Shown piece by piece: positions 47,482-55,403 of a stretch of 64,000 nt of DNA. Under the pieces are notes generated by a model, which made no database searches, was not told where the DNA came from, and saw only the letters and a program-made list of their open reading frames with translations. Made by a program: the position numbers and the translations under genes. The stretch is from Caenimonas aquaedulcis (GTDB lineage Bacteria > Pseudomonadota > Gammaproteobacteria > Burkholderiales > Burkholderiaceae_C), in NCBI RefSeq assembly GCF_015831345.1, contig NZ_JADWYS010000001.1, positions 2,508,618-2,572,617 of the forward strand, written 5' to 3'. Position 1 is the stretch's first letter, and each line of letters begins with the position of its first letter.

Positions 47482-47945
47482 AGCTTCAGGCTCATCACGA
47501 CGGCGTCCTCGCGCTGGCCCGACGTACCGGGGTAGTAGCCCTTGCGCTCGCCCACGCGCCGGTAGCCGTGGCGCTCGTAGATGTGCTGCGCGCGCAGGTT
47601 GCCCGCGCGCACTTCCAGCCACAGCCATTGCGCGCCCTGCGCGCGCGACCAGATCGCCAGCGCATCGAGCATGAGGCGGCCCCAACCCTGCCCCTGGTGC
47701 TCGGGGGCGACGGTGATGTTGAGCAGGTGGACTTCATCGACCCCCTTCATTGCGACGAAATACCCGAGCACGACGTCCTGCGCGCCCAGGAGCTGCGCCT
47801 GGTAGCCCGAGCGCAGCGAATCGGAAAAGTTGCCGCGCGTCCAGGGATGCGCATAGGCCGCGCGCTCGATGGCGACCACCTCGTCGAGGCGGGACTCGGT
47901 GAGCGGCAGGAACGCGGCCTCGGCGGATTTGAATACGGCGCTCAT
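47478..47945 (-). CDS. rimI: Ribosomal protein S18-alanine N-acetyltransferase (GNAT)
   Basis: GNAT acetyltransferase of 155 residues with acetyl-CoA binding loop VAPEHQGQGWGRLML and the RimI-type C-terminal segment LEVRAGNLRAQHIYERHGYRRVGERKGYYP (shown in parts: LEVRAGN, YERHGY, GYYP). The adjacent tsaB gene and the known tsaB-rimI linkage support RimI over a generic GNAT. It overlaps tsaB upstream and udg downstream by ATGA, so the three are translationally coupled. Confidence 0.9.
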   Translation of the reverse strand: MSAVFKSAEAAFLPLTESRLDEVVAIERAAYAHPWTRGNFSDSLRSGYQAQLLGAQDVVLGYFVAMKGVDEVHLLNITVAPEHQGQGWGRLMLDALAIWSRAQGAQWLWLEVRAGNLRAQHIYERHGYRRVGERKGYYPGTSGQREDAVVMSLKL

Positions 47946-48643
47946 GGGGTGGGTGATGCGAGGGCGCGCGCCGCGGCACGCTCCTGAGTGGTCTGGGCGA
48001 CTTTATCCCGGATGTAGAGGGGCATGGCGCGATCCGCCGGCACCGCCAGGCCCGCAGCCAGCGCGGCAGGCGCGATGCGCAAGAGCGCACGTGCCGTCGG
48101 CAGCGCGTCCACGCGCGGCAAGCCGGGAAGCCGCGTTGCATACGCATGGAACGCATTGCCGGCCAGGGTCCACCCTTGCGTCGCCGGGATGTCCTCGGGG
48201 GCGGTGAGGCGGTAGTCGCCCTCGAGCCCCCAGCCCGCTTCCCCATGGATGTACGCAGCCCAGTAGACCTGGTCCATCCGCGCATCCAGTGCCGCGATCA
48301 CGCGGGTGGCGCCGGTGAGGGCCCGCGCTTCCTCGGCCACGGCCATGAGGGTGTCCAGCGGCAGCACCGGCACATCGGCGCCGAACGCGAGTCCTTGCGC
48401 CACGGCGCAGGCGGTGCGCAGGCCCGTGAACGACCCCGGCCCGCGCCCGAAAGAGATGGCGTCGAGCTGCGCGAGGCCCAGCCCGGCCCGTGCCAGCAAG
48501 GCCATGACCGCGGGAATGAGCGCGGCGGACGCCTGCGCGCCCCCCGGGGCGACATGCTCGATCGCGTCGCCGCCTGCGAACGCGCCCCCGCGCACGGCGA
48601 TGGACATCGTGTCGGTGCTGGTGTCGAAGGCAAGCAGGTTCAA
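47942..48643 (-). CDS. tsaB: tRNA threonylcarbamoyladenosine biosynthesis protein TsaB
   Basis: TsaB partners with TsaD and TsaE to add threonylcarbamoyl to A37 of ANN-decoding tRNAs; sua5, in this same window, supplies the activated precursor. The 233-residue ASKHA-fold protein has FDTSTD at the N-terminus and GRGPGSFTGLRTACAVAQGLA. No ATG fits. A TTG at 48643 gives MNLLAFDTSTD, the family start, so TTG was chosen. It is divergent from dacB. Confidence 0.92.
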   Translation of the reverse strand: MNLLAFDTSTDTMSIAVRGGAFAGGDAIEHVAPGGAQASAALIPAVMALLARAGLGLAQLDAISFGRGPGSFTGLRTACAVAQGLAFGADVPVLPLDTLMAVAEEARALTGATRVIAALDARMDQVYWAAYIHGEAGWGLEGDYRLTAPEDIPATQGWTLAGNAFHAYATRLPGLPRVDALPTARALLRIAPAALAAGLAVPADRAMPLYIRDKVAQTTQERAAARALASPTP

Positions 48644-48666
48644 GGGGAGTCTCGTGCGCGGCCTGC

Positions 48667-48689
48667 CATTATCGAGGGGCCGGATAATG
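48667..48689. promoter_or_regulatory. Symmetric divergent -10 elements between tsaB and dacB
   Basis: An inverted repeat CATTATC (48667-48673) / GATAATG (48683-48689) with a 9-base spacer places a GATAAT hexamer on each strand, each 5/6 to the -10 consensus. The plus-strand hexamer ends seven bases before the dacB ATG at 48695, so dacB could be transcribed almost leaderless. The minus-strand hexamer is well placed for tsaB (TTG at 48643). No good -35 is seen for either. Confidence 0.4.
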
Positions 48690-48694
48690 CCCGC

Positions 48695-50089
48695 ATGTTT
48701 TTGCAACGAATCCTTGCCGGCGCGGGGCTGGTCGCGGCCGCCGCGCCGGCACTGGCCCAGGGACTGCCGCCGGATGTGGAAGCCGCGTTGGCACGTGCGA
48801 AGTTTCCGCGCGACGCGATCGCCGTCGTGGTGGCGGACGCGGACGGCAGATCGCCGCCGCGCCTGGCCCACCGCGCCACGGCCCAGGTCAACCCTGCGTC
48901 CATCGCCAAGCTCGCGACGACGGTGGCCGCGCTGGACCTGCTCGGCCCGGCCTTCACCTGGACGACGCCGGTGTACGTCGACGGGCCGGTGCAGAACGGC
49001 ACGCTGCAAGGCAACCTCTACATCAAGGGACAGGGCGACCCGAAACTCGTGGTCGAGCGGCTGTGGCTGCTGATGCGCCGCATCCAGGGCCTGGGCATCC
49101 GCACGATCGCGGGCGACATCGTGCTCGACCGCAGCGCCTTCGAGACCGTGCCGCAGGATCCGGGCGCATTCGACGGGGAGCCGCTCAAACCCTACAACGC
49201 GGCACCGGACGCCTTGCTGCTCAACTACAAGTCGGTCGTCATGACCTTCGTCGCGCAAGGCGCGCAGGCGCAGGTGCAAGCGGAGCCGCCGCTGGCGGGC
49301 GTGCAGGTCCCCGCGAGCGTGCCGCTGGCGGCCGGCGACTGCGGCGACTGGCGCGCCGCGCTCAAGCCGGATTTCAGCGATGCGTCCCGCGTGCGTTTCG
49401 CCGGCGCCTACCCGGCGTCGTGCGGCGAGCGCTCCTGGCCGATCGCCTACTGGAACGCCGAGTCGTATTCGGCGCGCGCGGTGGCCGGCATGTGGAAGGA
49501 GGTCGGCGGCACGCTCTCGGGACAGGTGCGCGACGGCCGCGTGCCGGCGGCGCTCGCGCCCGCCTTCGCGGTGCAATCGCCTGCGCTCGCGGAAGCGATC
49601 CGCGACATGAACAAGTTCAGCAACAACGTGATGGCGCAGCAGCTCTTCCTCACGCTCAGCCTGCAGCAAAGAGGCACCGGCTCGCTCGAAGGCTCGCGCG
49701 AGATCATGCGCCGGTGGTGGCGCGACCGCGTGGGCGGCGAGCCGCCGGTGATGATGAACGGCTCGGGCCTCTCGCGCGAGGAGCGCATCACCGCGCAGGA
49801 CGTCGCGCGCCTGCTTCAACTCGCGTGGGCCTCCCCGTCCATGCCCGAGGTGCTCGCCTCCCTGCCGGTCGCGGGGGTGGACGGCACGTTGCGGCGCGCG
49901 CGCGGCAAGGGCACGGGCCTCGCGCACCTGAAGACCGGCAGCCTGCGCGATGTCGCGGGCGTCGCCGGGATCGTGCACGCGGCCAGCGGCAAGCGCTATG
50001 TGCTCGTCGCGATCGCCAACCACCCGCAGGCTTTCCTCGCGCGGCCGGCGATCGAAGCGCTGGTCGAGTGGGCGGCGAGGGACCAGTGA
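48695..50089 (+). CDS. dacB: D-alanyl-D-alanine carboxypeptidase/endopeptidase (PBP4 type)
   Basis: Periplasmic peptidoglycan hydrolase of the S13 family that trims or cuts peptide cross-links. The 464-residue protein has a signal peptide (MFLQRILAGAGLVAAAAPALAQ) and the three penicillin-binding motifs: S69-IA-K72, SNN in KFSNNVMAQQ, and KTG in HLKTGSLRD. Between the first two lies the large insert typical of PBP4. Its stop overlaps a possible GTG start of the SemiSWEET gene. Confidence 0.92.
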   Translation: MFLQRILAGAGLVAAAAPALAQGLPPDVEAALARAKFPRDAIAVVVADADGRSPPRLAHRATAQVNPASIAKLATTVAALDLLGPAFTWTTPVYVDGPVQNGTLQGNLYIKGQGDPKLVVERLWLLMRRIQGLGIRTIAGDIVLDRSAFETVPQDPGAFDGEPLKPYNAAPDALLLNYKSVVMTFVAQGAQAQVQAEPPLAGVQVPASVPLAAGDCGDWRAALKPDFSDASRVRFAGAYPASCGERSWPIAYWNAESYSARAVAGMWKEVGGTLSGQVRDGRVPAALAPAFAVQSPALAEAIRDMNKFSNNVMAQQLFLTLSLQQRGTGSLEGSREIMRRWWRDRVGGEPPVMMNGSGLSREERITAQDVARLLQLAWASPSMPEVLASLPVAGVDGTLRRARGKGTGLAHLKTGSLRDVAGVAGIVHAASGKRYVLVAIANHPQAFLARPAIEALVEWAARDQ

Positions 50090-50094
50090 CGGCG

Positions 50095-50349
50095 ATGGCG
50101 CTGCACGAACTCATCGGCTACCTTGCCGCCTTCCTCACCACCTGCAGCTTCGTGCCGCAGGCCTGGCACACGTTTCGCACGCGCGACGTGCGCGGCATCT
50201 CGCTGGGCATGTACAGCGTGTTCGCCTGCGGGGTGGCGATGTGGCTCGCGTACGGCTTGATGCTGTCCGCCTGGCCGATCGTGATCGCCAATGCGATCAC
50301 GCTGGGATTGGCGCTGGCCATCCTCGCGATGAAGATCCGCTTCGGCTGA
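50095..50349 (+). CDS. SemiSWEET-family small sugar transporter
   Basis: An 84-residue membrane protein with three hydrophobic helices forming one triple-helix bundle of the MtN3/SWEET fold, active as a dimer in known members. It carries the PQ motif in TTCSFVPQAWHTFRTRDVRGIS, a hallmark of SemiSWEETs. The ATG at 50095 was used. A GTG at 50086 would overlap the dacB stop as GTGA and add three residues, so coupling to dacB is possible. The substrate is unknown. Confidence 0.87.
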   Translation: MALHELIGYLAAFLTTCSFVPQAWHTFRTRDVRGISLGMYSVFACGVAMWLAYGLMLSAWPIVIANAITLGLALAILAMKIRFG

Positions 50350-50438
50350 CCCGCCGCTGAGCGCGCGGCTCCCTTCATCGGTGATAACCCCCTCGCGGAG
50401 AGGGCGGGCACGCGTCTACCATCGACGGACCAAAAAAC

Positions 50439-50450
50439 GAACGACCGTTC
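50439..50450. promoter_or_regulatory. TetR-like palindrome before the SGNH lipoprotein gene
   Basis: GAACG-AC-CGTTC is a perfect 5-base inverted repeat with a 2-base centre, 22 bases before the ATG at 50472 and just upstream of a strong AGGAG ribosome site (50461-50465). The form resembles TetR-family operators. No regulator gene is adjacent, so this is a prediction from symmetry only. Confidence 0.4.
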
Positions 50451-50471
50451 TATTTCCTCAAGGAGACTTCG

Positions 50472-51617
50472 ATGAGATTGATGAAAACCAGGCTCGCCGC
50501 CATTGCAGCAGCCATTGCCCTCGTATCGTGCGGCGGCGGCGACGGAGGCATCGAGGTCTCCTCGACCGTGTCGTTCGGCGACAGCCTGAGCGACGTCGGC
50601 ACCGAGAAGGTCGGCACGATCGCCGCGCTGGGCGGCGGCAAGTGGACCGTCAACAGCGCGACAGCGCACAACTGGACCGAGATCGTCGCCGCGAGCGTGC
50701 ACACCACGTCGTGCGCAGCGCAGACAGGCTTGCTGCCGAACATTCCGGGCCTCGTCGGCGCGCCCGTCACCAACCACCCCGAGTGCACGAATTACGCGCA
50801 AGGCAGCTCGCGCGTGAGCAACCCGTACGGACCGAACGCGGCAGTGTTCCAGGGCGCGCCGTTCAACGCGGTCAACCTGGGCCTCACGGCGCTGCCCGTC
50901 TCCGCGCAGATGAGCTTGCACCTGTCGCGGGTCGGCTCCTATTCGGGACGCGAACTCGTGACGGTGATGGCGGGCGGCAACGACGCGTTCCTGAACCTGA
51001 ACGCGGTGGCTTCCGCCGCGGGCGGGGGCGCGACCGCCGTCGGCGCGGCCGTCGCGGCCGGCTGGCCGGCTGCGACGCAGAACGCAGTCGCCGCCGGCGG
51101 CGCCGCGGCGGTGAACGCGGCAGCCACGCAGGCCGTCACGAGCATGGGCGCGACCGGCGCCGAGCTCGCGGGCCTCGTCAAGAGCCAGGTCCTGGCCAAG
51201 GGTGCGCGCTACGTGATGGTCGTGAACCTGCCCGACATTGCCCAGTCGCCGAGCGGCATGGCGGCCGATGCGAGCACGCGCAGCCTCATCACCACCATGG
51301 TCAGCGCGTTCAATCAGCAATTGCAGGCAGGCCTCGCCGGCACGCCGGTGCTTTACATCGACGCGTTCACGCAGGGCCATAACCAGTACGCGAATCCCTC
51401 CGCCTACGGCATCACCAACATCACCACGCCCGCCTGCAGCACGACGTCGCCGGCGAATCCGCTCGCCGGATCGTCGATCACCTGCACCGCGGCCAGCACC
51501 GTGGCGGCGGACGTGAGCGGCTATTACTTCGCCGACACCGTGCACCCGACGCCGCTGGGCTACACGCTGCTTGCCCAGTACGTGATGGCGCAGATGCACC
51601 TGGCCGGCTGGATCTGA
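50472..51617 (+). CDS. SGNH/GDSL-family lipoprotein hydrolase
   Basis: A 381-residue lipoprotein with lipobox VSC20 after a short signal peptide. It carries all SGNH blocks: GDSL block I in SFGDSLSD (nucleophile Ser38), block II Gly111 in YAQGSS, block III Asn170 in GGND, and block V Asp355-x2-His358 in DTVHPT. It should be an active ester hydrolase facing the periplasm or cell surface; the substrate is unknown. An Ala/Gly-rich insert covers residues about 180-230. A catalytically altered paralogue is encoded convergently just beyond the terminator. Confidence 0.88.
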   Translation: MRLMKTRLAAIAAAIALVSCGGGDGGIEVSSTVSFGDSLSDVGTEKVGTIAALGGGKWTVNSATAHNWTEIVAASVHTTSCAAQTGLLPNIPGLVGAPVTNHPECTNYAQGSSRVSNPYGPNAAVFQGAPFNAVNLGLTALPVSAQMSLHLSRVGSYSGRELVTVMAGGNDAFLNLNAVASAAGGGATAVGAAVAAGWPAATQNAVAAGGAAAVNAAATQAVTSMGATGAELAGLVKSQVLAKGARYVMVVNLPDIAQSPSGMAADASTRSLITTMVSAFNQQLQAGLAGTPVLYIDAFTQGHNQYANPSAYGITNITTPACSTTSPANPLAGSSITCTAASTVAADVSGYYFADTVHPTPLGYTLLAQYVMAQMHLAGWI

Positions 51618-51639
51618 GGGCGCGTTGCGCAACCCCGCG

Positions 51640-51670
51640 AAAAAAGGCGCCCGGAGGCGCCTTTTTTTTT
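51640..51670. terminator. Bidirectional rho-independent terminator
   Basis: A GGCGCC / GGCGCC stem (51646-51651 with 51656-51661) closes a 4-base CGGA loop. It is flanked by six A on the left and nine T on the right, so it ends with a U-run on both strands. It sits between the two convergent SGNH genes, 22 bases after one stop and 15 bases from the other. This is the clearest intrinsic terminator in the window. Confidence 0.93.
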
Positions 51671-51685
51671 GTTCGTCGCACCGGC

Positions 51686-52642
51686 TCACCAGCGCGACCG
51701 GATCCGCTGGTAGGCGTAGTCACCGAAATAGCGCTGCACGAACGGCGTGGGGTAGACAGGGTCGGCCCACATGTAGAGGTTGTAGTTGATTCCCGCCACG
51801 ATCGTTGCGGGGGTGCAGAGCGCGGCGTTGACCTTGCCCGCGCCGATGCCGATGCCCGGGCCGGGATCGACCGACGTGCACGCCACGTCCGTGGAATTGT
51901 TCAAGCCGAAAATGCCCGGGTTGCTGGACATCAGGTTGAACTGGAAGGCGGCGTCCACGTACAGCACGGACGCGCCGAGGTCCACGATGGAGGTCAGCAG
52001 CTCGGTGTTGAACTTCGTGCTCAGGTCCGTGAGCAGCGCGCCCTGCCCCGTCGTGATGCCCCAGGGCGTGCGGGAGAGGTCGATCGTGCCCACCACGACC
52101 ACGTGCGAGGCGCCGGCCTGCACCAGGCGGCGCGTCTGGGCTGCAAGGTCACGGCCCGCCTGCTGGACATTGGCGAGCGTCTGGGCGCTCGTCTGCGTCC
52201 CCGCGTTGAGTTTGCCCACCTCGGCAATGATGTCCGTGATGCCGCCTTCGATGAACACCAGGTCCGTCGCCGTGGGCGTGGTGCCGGCCAGGAAGGTGTC
52301 GATCTGCTTGGCCACCGTCGGCGTCGCCGCATTGCCGGCGGCATCCGGCGTGGCGACGATGCGCGCGTTGCGCGTCGCATAGTCGGTGCCGCCCGCGGTC
52401 ACGACCGGCCCCATCAGGTACGTGAAGGAGGCCGCGGCCTCCTGCGTCCAGATGTTGATGGTGTTGTCGTTGACGGTCTGGCGGTTGCCGACCTGGCCCA
52501 GGTCGCTGAAGCCGGTGCCGAAGGCAAACACGCGGGTGGGCTCCAGCTGGGACTCGATCGTCCCCGACCCGCAGCCGGCCAGAAACAACGCGGCGGCCGG
52601 CGCCAGCGCCAGCAAGGCGCGGCGCATCCATTGACGTGACAT
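51686..52642 (-). CDS. Catalytically degenerate SGNH-family lipoprotein
   Basis: A 318-residue lipoprotein (lipobox LAGC24) homologous to the convergent SGNH hydrolase along its length, including the VLYVDAAF and final PTPF regions. Most catalytic positions are changed: the block I Ser is Gly44 (FGTGFSD), the block II Gly is Arg91, the block III Asn is Thr136 (GITD), and the catalytic His is Tyr297 (DPVYPTP). Only Asp294 remains. Hydrolysis by the SGNH mechanism is unlikely, so a binding or structural role is inferred. The open frame is intact. The ATG at 52642 follows GGAG and is preferred to an upstream TTG. Confidence 0.82.
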   Translation of the reverse strand: MSRQWMRRALLALAPAAALFLAGCGSGTIESQLEPTRVFAFGTGFSDLGQVGNRQTVNDNTINIWTQEAAASFTYLMGPVVTAGGTDYATRNARIVATPDAAGNAATPTVAKQIDTFLAGTTPTATDLVFIEGGITDIIAEVGKLNAGTQTSAQTLANVQQAGRDLAAQTRRLVQAGASHVVVVGTIDLSRTPWGITTGQGALLTDLSTKFNTELLTSIVDLGASVLYVDAAFQFNLMSSNPGIFGLNNSTDVACTSVDPGPGIGIGAGKVNAALCTPATIVAGINYNLYMWADPVYPTPFVQRYFGDYAYQRIRSRW

Positions 52643-52689
52643 GAAATTCTCCAATTGAAGGTTGGGGGTAGTTTAGCGAGCGCCCGCGC

Positions 52690-53685
52690 TCAGCCCGCGG
52701 CGGCCCGGGAAAGCCTGTCGAGCACGCCTTCCCAGCCCGGCTCGGCCGGCGGTGTCTCGACCCAGATGAGGCGCACGCCCTGCGCGTCGAAATCGCGCAG
52801 GACCGCAAAGAGCTGGCGCGCGGTTTCCGCCGCGTCGTCCGGCATGCGCCGCTGCAGCACGCGGGGGGATCGCGTGCGCATGAGGGCGCGCGAGTAGATC
52901 GCGAGGCCCGCCGCGTCGTCGCCCAGGACATCCAGGGCGGTCTGCAGCGCCTTCGCATCCATCAGGCGCACGCGCGCGTCGGGCGCGTAATGCGACTCGA
53001 GCGTGCCCGAGGCTCGCGGCGCGTCCTGCGTCACTTCCCCCGGCGAGCGCAGCGGCTGCCCGCACGCCGCCTCGATCTGCCCGCGTGTCAGAACCCCGGG
53101 GCGCAGCAGCACCGGCACGCCGCGCGTGCAGTCGACGATGGTGGATTCGATGCCGACGTCGCAGGGGCCGCCGTCGAGTACGAGCAGCTCGTCGCCGAAT
53201 TCGCCGCGCACGTGTTGCGCCGTCGTGGGGCTCACGCGCCCGAAGCGGTTGGCACTCGGACCCGCGAGCCCGTGCACCGCGGGCGTGGTGCCGGCGCATG
53301 CCACCAGCAGGGCATGCGCGACCGGATGCGCCGGGCAGCGCACGCCGATGGAGGCCTGCCCGCCCGCCGCGGCCGTGGCGACGCCTTCGCGCCGCGGCAG
53401 GATGAGCGTGAGCGGGCCGGGCCAGAACGCCCGCATCAAGGCACGGGCGAAGTCCGGTGCGCTCGCGGCGAAGCGATCCACCGCCGCCGCATCCGGGACG
53501 TGCACGATCAGGGGATGGTCCGCGGGCCGTCCCTTCGCGCGGAAGATCTCACCGACCGCCGCGTCGCTCGCCGCGTCCGCGCCCAGTCCGTAGACCGTCT
53601 CGGTCGGAAACGCCACGAGCCCGCCGGCCGCCAGCGTGCGCGCGGCCCGCTCGATCGCGGCGGGGTCGTTACCTTGCAGGATCAT
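52690..53685 (-). CDS. sua5: L-threonylcarbamoyladenylate synthase (long Sua5 form)
   Basis: Makes threonylcarbamoyl-AMP from threonine, bicarbonate and ATP for the tRNA t6A37 modification; TsaB in this window acts later in the same pathway. The 331-residue protein has the YrdC domain (residues 1-200) with AFPTETVYGLGADA and KGRPADHPLIVHV, then the C-terminal Sua5 domain (about 215-330). This distinguishes it from short TsaC. It lies 11 bases after purK on the same strand. Confidence 0.92.
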   Translation of the reverse strand: MILQGNDPAAIERAARTLAAGGLVAFPTETVYGLGADAASDAAVGEIFRAKGRPADHPLIVHVPDAAAVDRFAASAPDFARALMRAFWPGPLTLILPRREGVATAAAGGQASIGVRCPAHPVAHALLVACAGTTPAVHGLAGPSANRFGRVSPTTAQHVRGEFGDELLVLDGGPCDVGIESTIVDCTRGVPVLLRPGVLTRGQIEAACGQPLRSPGEVTQDAPRASGTLESHYAPDARVRLMDAKALQTALDVLGDDAAGLAIYSRALMRTRSPRVLQRRMPDDAAETARQLFAVLRDFDAQGVRLIWVETPPAEPGWEGVLDRLSRAAAG

Positions 53686-53696
53686 GTGCGCGCCCG

Positions 53697-54860
53697 CTAG
53701 AACGCTTCGATGCCCAGCAGCGACGCCGCCTCCAGGGCGGTCTTGCGCACGGCTCGCACAGACGGGCCGGTGAGGTTGACGTGCCCCATCTTGCGGCCGG
53801 GGCGCGCGCTCTGCTTGCCGTAGAGGTGAAGGTGCACGCCCGGCAGCGCCAGCAGCCGGTCCCAGGGCGGCGCCACTTCCGCGTCGCCCTGCGCGAACCA
53901 CAAATCGCCCAGGAGATTCAGCATCACGGCCGGGCTGTGCTGGCGCGGCTGCACGAGCGGCAGCCCGGCCAGCGTGCGCACCTGCAATTCGAACTGCGAC
54001 ACGTCGCATGCGTCCATGCTGTAGTGCCCGCTGTTGTGCGGGCGCGGCGCCATCTCGTTGACGACGAGCGAGCCGTCGGCCAGCAAGAAGAACTCGACGC
54101 AGAGCACGCCGACATAGTCCAGCCCCTGCGCGATCGCGCGCGTCGATTCCACCGCGAGCGCCCCGCGCGATGCGGGCAGGTTGTCGGGATGCACCTCGGT
54201 CACGGCGAGGATGCCGCCGCGATGCAGGTTGAGCTGCGGCGGCAGGTTCACCATCGCGCCGTCGCGCCCGCGCGCGACGATGACGGAGCATTCCGCCGCG
54301 AGCGGCATCAGTTTTTCGAGCACGCAGGCCACGCCGTTCAGCCCCTGCCACGCCGCGGCGAGTTCCTCGCGGTTCTGCACGCGCACCTGCCCCTTGCCGT
54401 CATAGCCCAGGCGCGCGGTCTTCAGCACGCCCGGCAGCAGGCTCGCGTCGACGGCCCGCAGCTGCTCCTGCGTTTCGATGGCCGCGTGCGGCGCGCACGG
54501 AACCCCGCATCTCACGAAGTGGGCCTTCTCCAGCAACCGGTCCTGCGCGATCGCGACCGCGGCCGCGCCGGGAGAGACCGGGCGCAGCTCGCCGAGCCGC
54601 GCGAGTGCGGGCGCGGGCACGTTCTCGAATTCGGTGGTGATGGCGGCGCTGCACTGCGCGAGCTCGGCCAGGCCGCGGTCGTCCAGGTAGTCGGCATGCA
54701 CATGCCGGTGGCTGACCAGGCCGGCGGGGCTGGCGGCATCCGGGTCGAGCACGGCGGTGAAGTAGCCCATCCGCTGCGCCGCATGCACGAACATGCGGCC
54801 GAGCTGGCCGCCCCCCATCACGCCGAGGGTGGCGCCGGGCAGGATCGCGTCTTCGCTCAT
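53697..54860 (-). CDS. purK: 5-(carboxyamino)imidazole ribonucleotide synthase
   Basis: ATP-grasp enzyme that carboxylates AIR to N5-CAIR in purine synthesis. The 387-residue protein starts with an N-terminal preATP-grasp motif GVMGGGQLGRM, then ATP-grasp segments KTARLGYDGKGQ, EKLMPLAAECSVIVAR and NEMAPRPHNSGHY. Length is normal. It overlaps purE by ATGA, so PurE, which uses its product, is made just before it from one mRNA. Confidence 0.95.
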   Translation of the reverse strand: MSEDAILPGATLGVMGGGQLGRMFVHAAQRMGYFTAVLDPDAASPAGLVSHRHVHADYLDDRGLAELAQCSAAITTEFENVPAPALARLGELRPVSPGAAAVAIAQDRLLEKAHFVRCGVPCAPHAAIETQEQLRAVDASLLPGVLKTARLGYDGKGQVRVQNREELAAAWQGLNGVACVLEKLMPLAAECSVIVARGRDGAMVNLPPQLNLHRGGILAVTEVHPDNLPASRGALAVESTRAIAQGLDYVGVLCVEFFLLADGSLVVNEMAPRPHNSGHYSMDACDVSQFELQVRTLAGLPLVQPRQHSPAVMLNLLGDLWFAQGDAEVAPPWDRLLALPGVHLHLYGKQSARPGRKMGHVNLTGPSVRAVRKTALEAASLLGIEAF

Positions 54861-55351
54861 GGCTGGGGCGGCAGGGTCATGCCGGCGGCCGCCTGCGTCT
54901 GGCGGGCGCGATAGTCCTCCAGGCGCTTGCGCAGCCCGGCGTCGCCATGGGCCAGCATCGCGACCGCGAACAGGGCGGCGTTGGCCGCGCCCGCGACGCC
55001 GATCGCGAAGGTGGCGACGGGAATGCCCTTGGGCATCTGCACGATGCTGTGCAGCGAATCCACGCCCTGCAGGTGCTTGCTCGCGACCGGGACGCCCAGG
55101 ACCGGCACGGTCGTCTTGGCGGCCAGCATGCCCGGCAGGTGGGCGGCGCCGCCCGCGCCTGCGATGATGGCGGCGAGCCCGCGGCCGGCGGCCTGCTCGG
55201 CATAGGCGAACATCTCGTCGGGCATGCGGTGGGCCGAAACGACCCGCGCCTCATGGGCGATGTCGAATTCCTGGAGAATTGCCACTGCGTGCTGCATCGT
55301 GTCCCAGTCGCTTGCGGACCCCATCACCACGCCAACCTGTATCGAGCTCAA
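54857..55351 (-). CDS. purE: N5-carboxyaminoimidazole ribonucleotide mutase
   Basis: Class I PurE converts N5-CAIR to CAIR. The 164-residue protein has the substrate loop MGSASDWDTM at the N-terminus, the SAHRMPD motif with its catalytic His, and GAGGAAHLPGM. It is the first gene of the purE-purK pair and divergent from cnoX, with 52 bases between starts. Confidence 0.95.
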   Translation of the reverse strand: MSSIQVGVVMGSASDWDTMQHAVAILQEFDIAHEARVVSAHRMPDEMFAYAEQAAGRGLAAIIAGAGGAAHLPGMLAAKTTVPVLGVPVASKHLQGVDSLHSIVQMPKGIPVATFAIGVAGAANAALFAVAMLAHGDAGLRKRLEDYRARQTQAAAGMTLPPQP

Positions 55352-55403
55352 TTGCGTGCTCCCAAAGATTGAATTTTACGGTTCCAACCCGACCTGACCC
55401 GCC

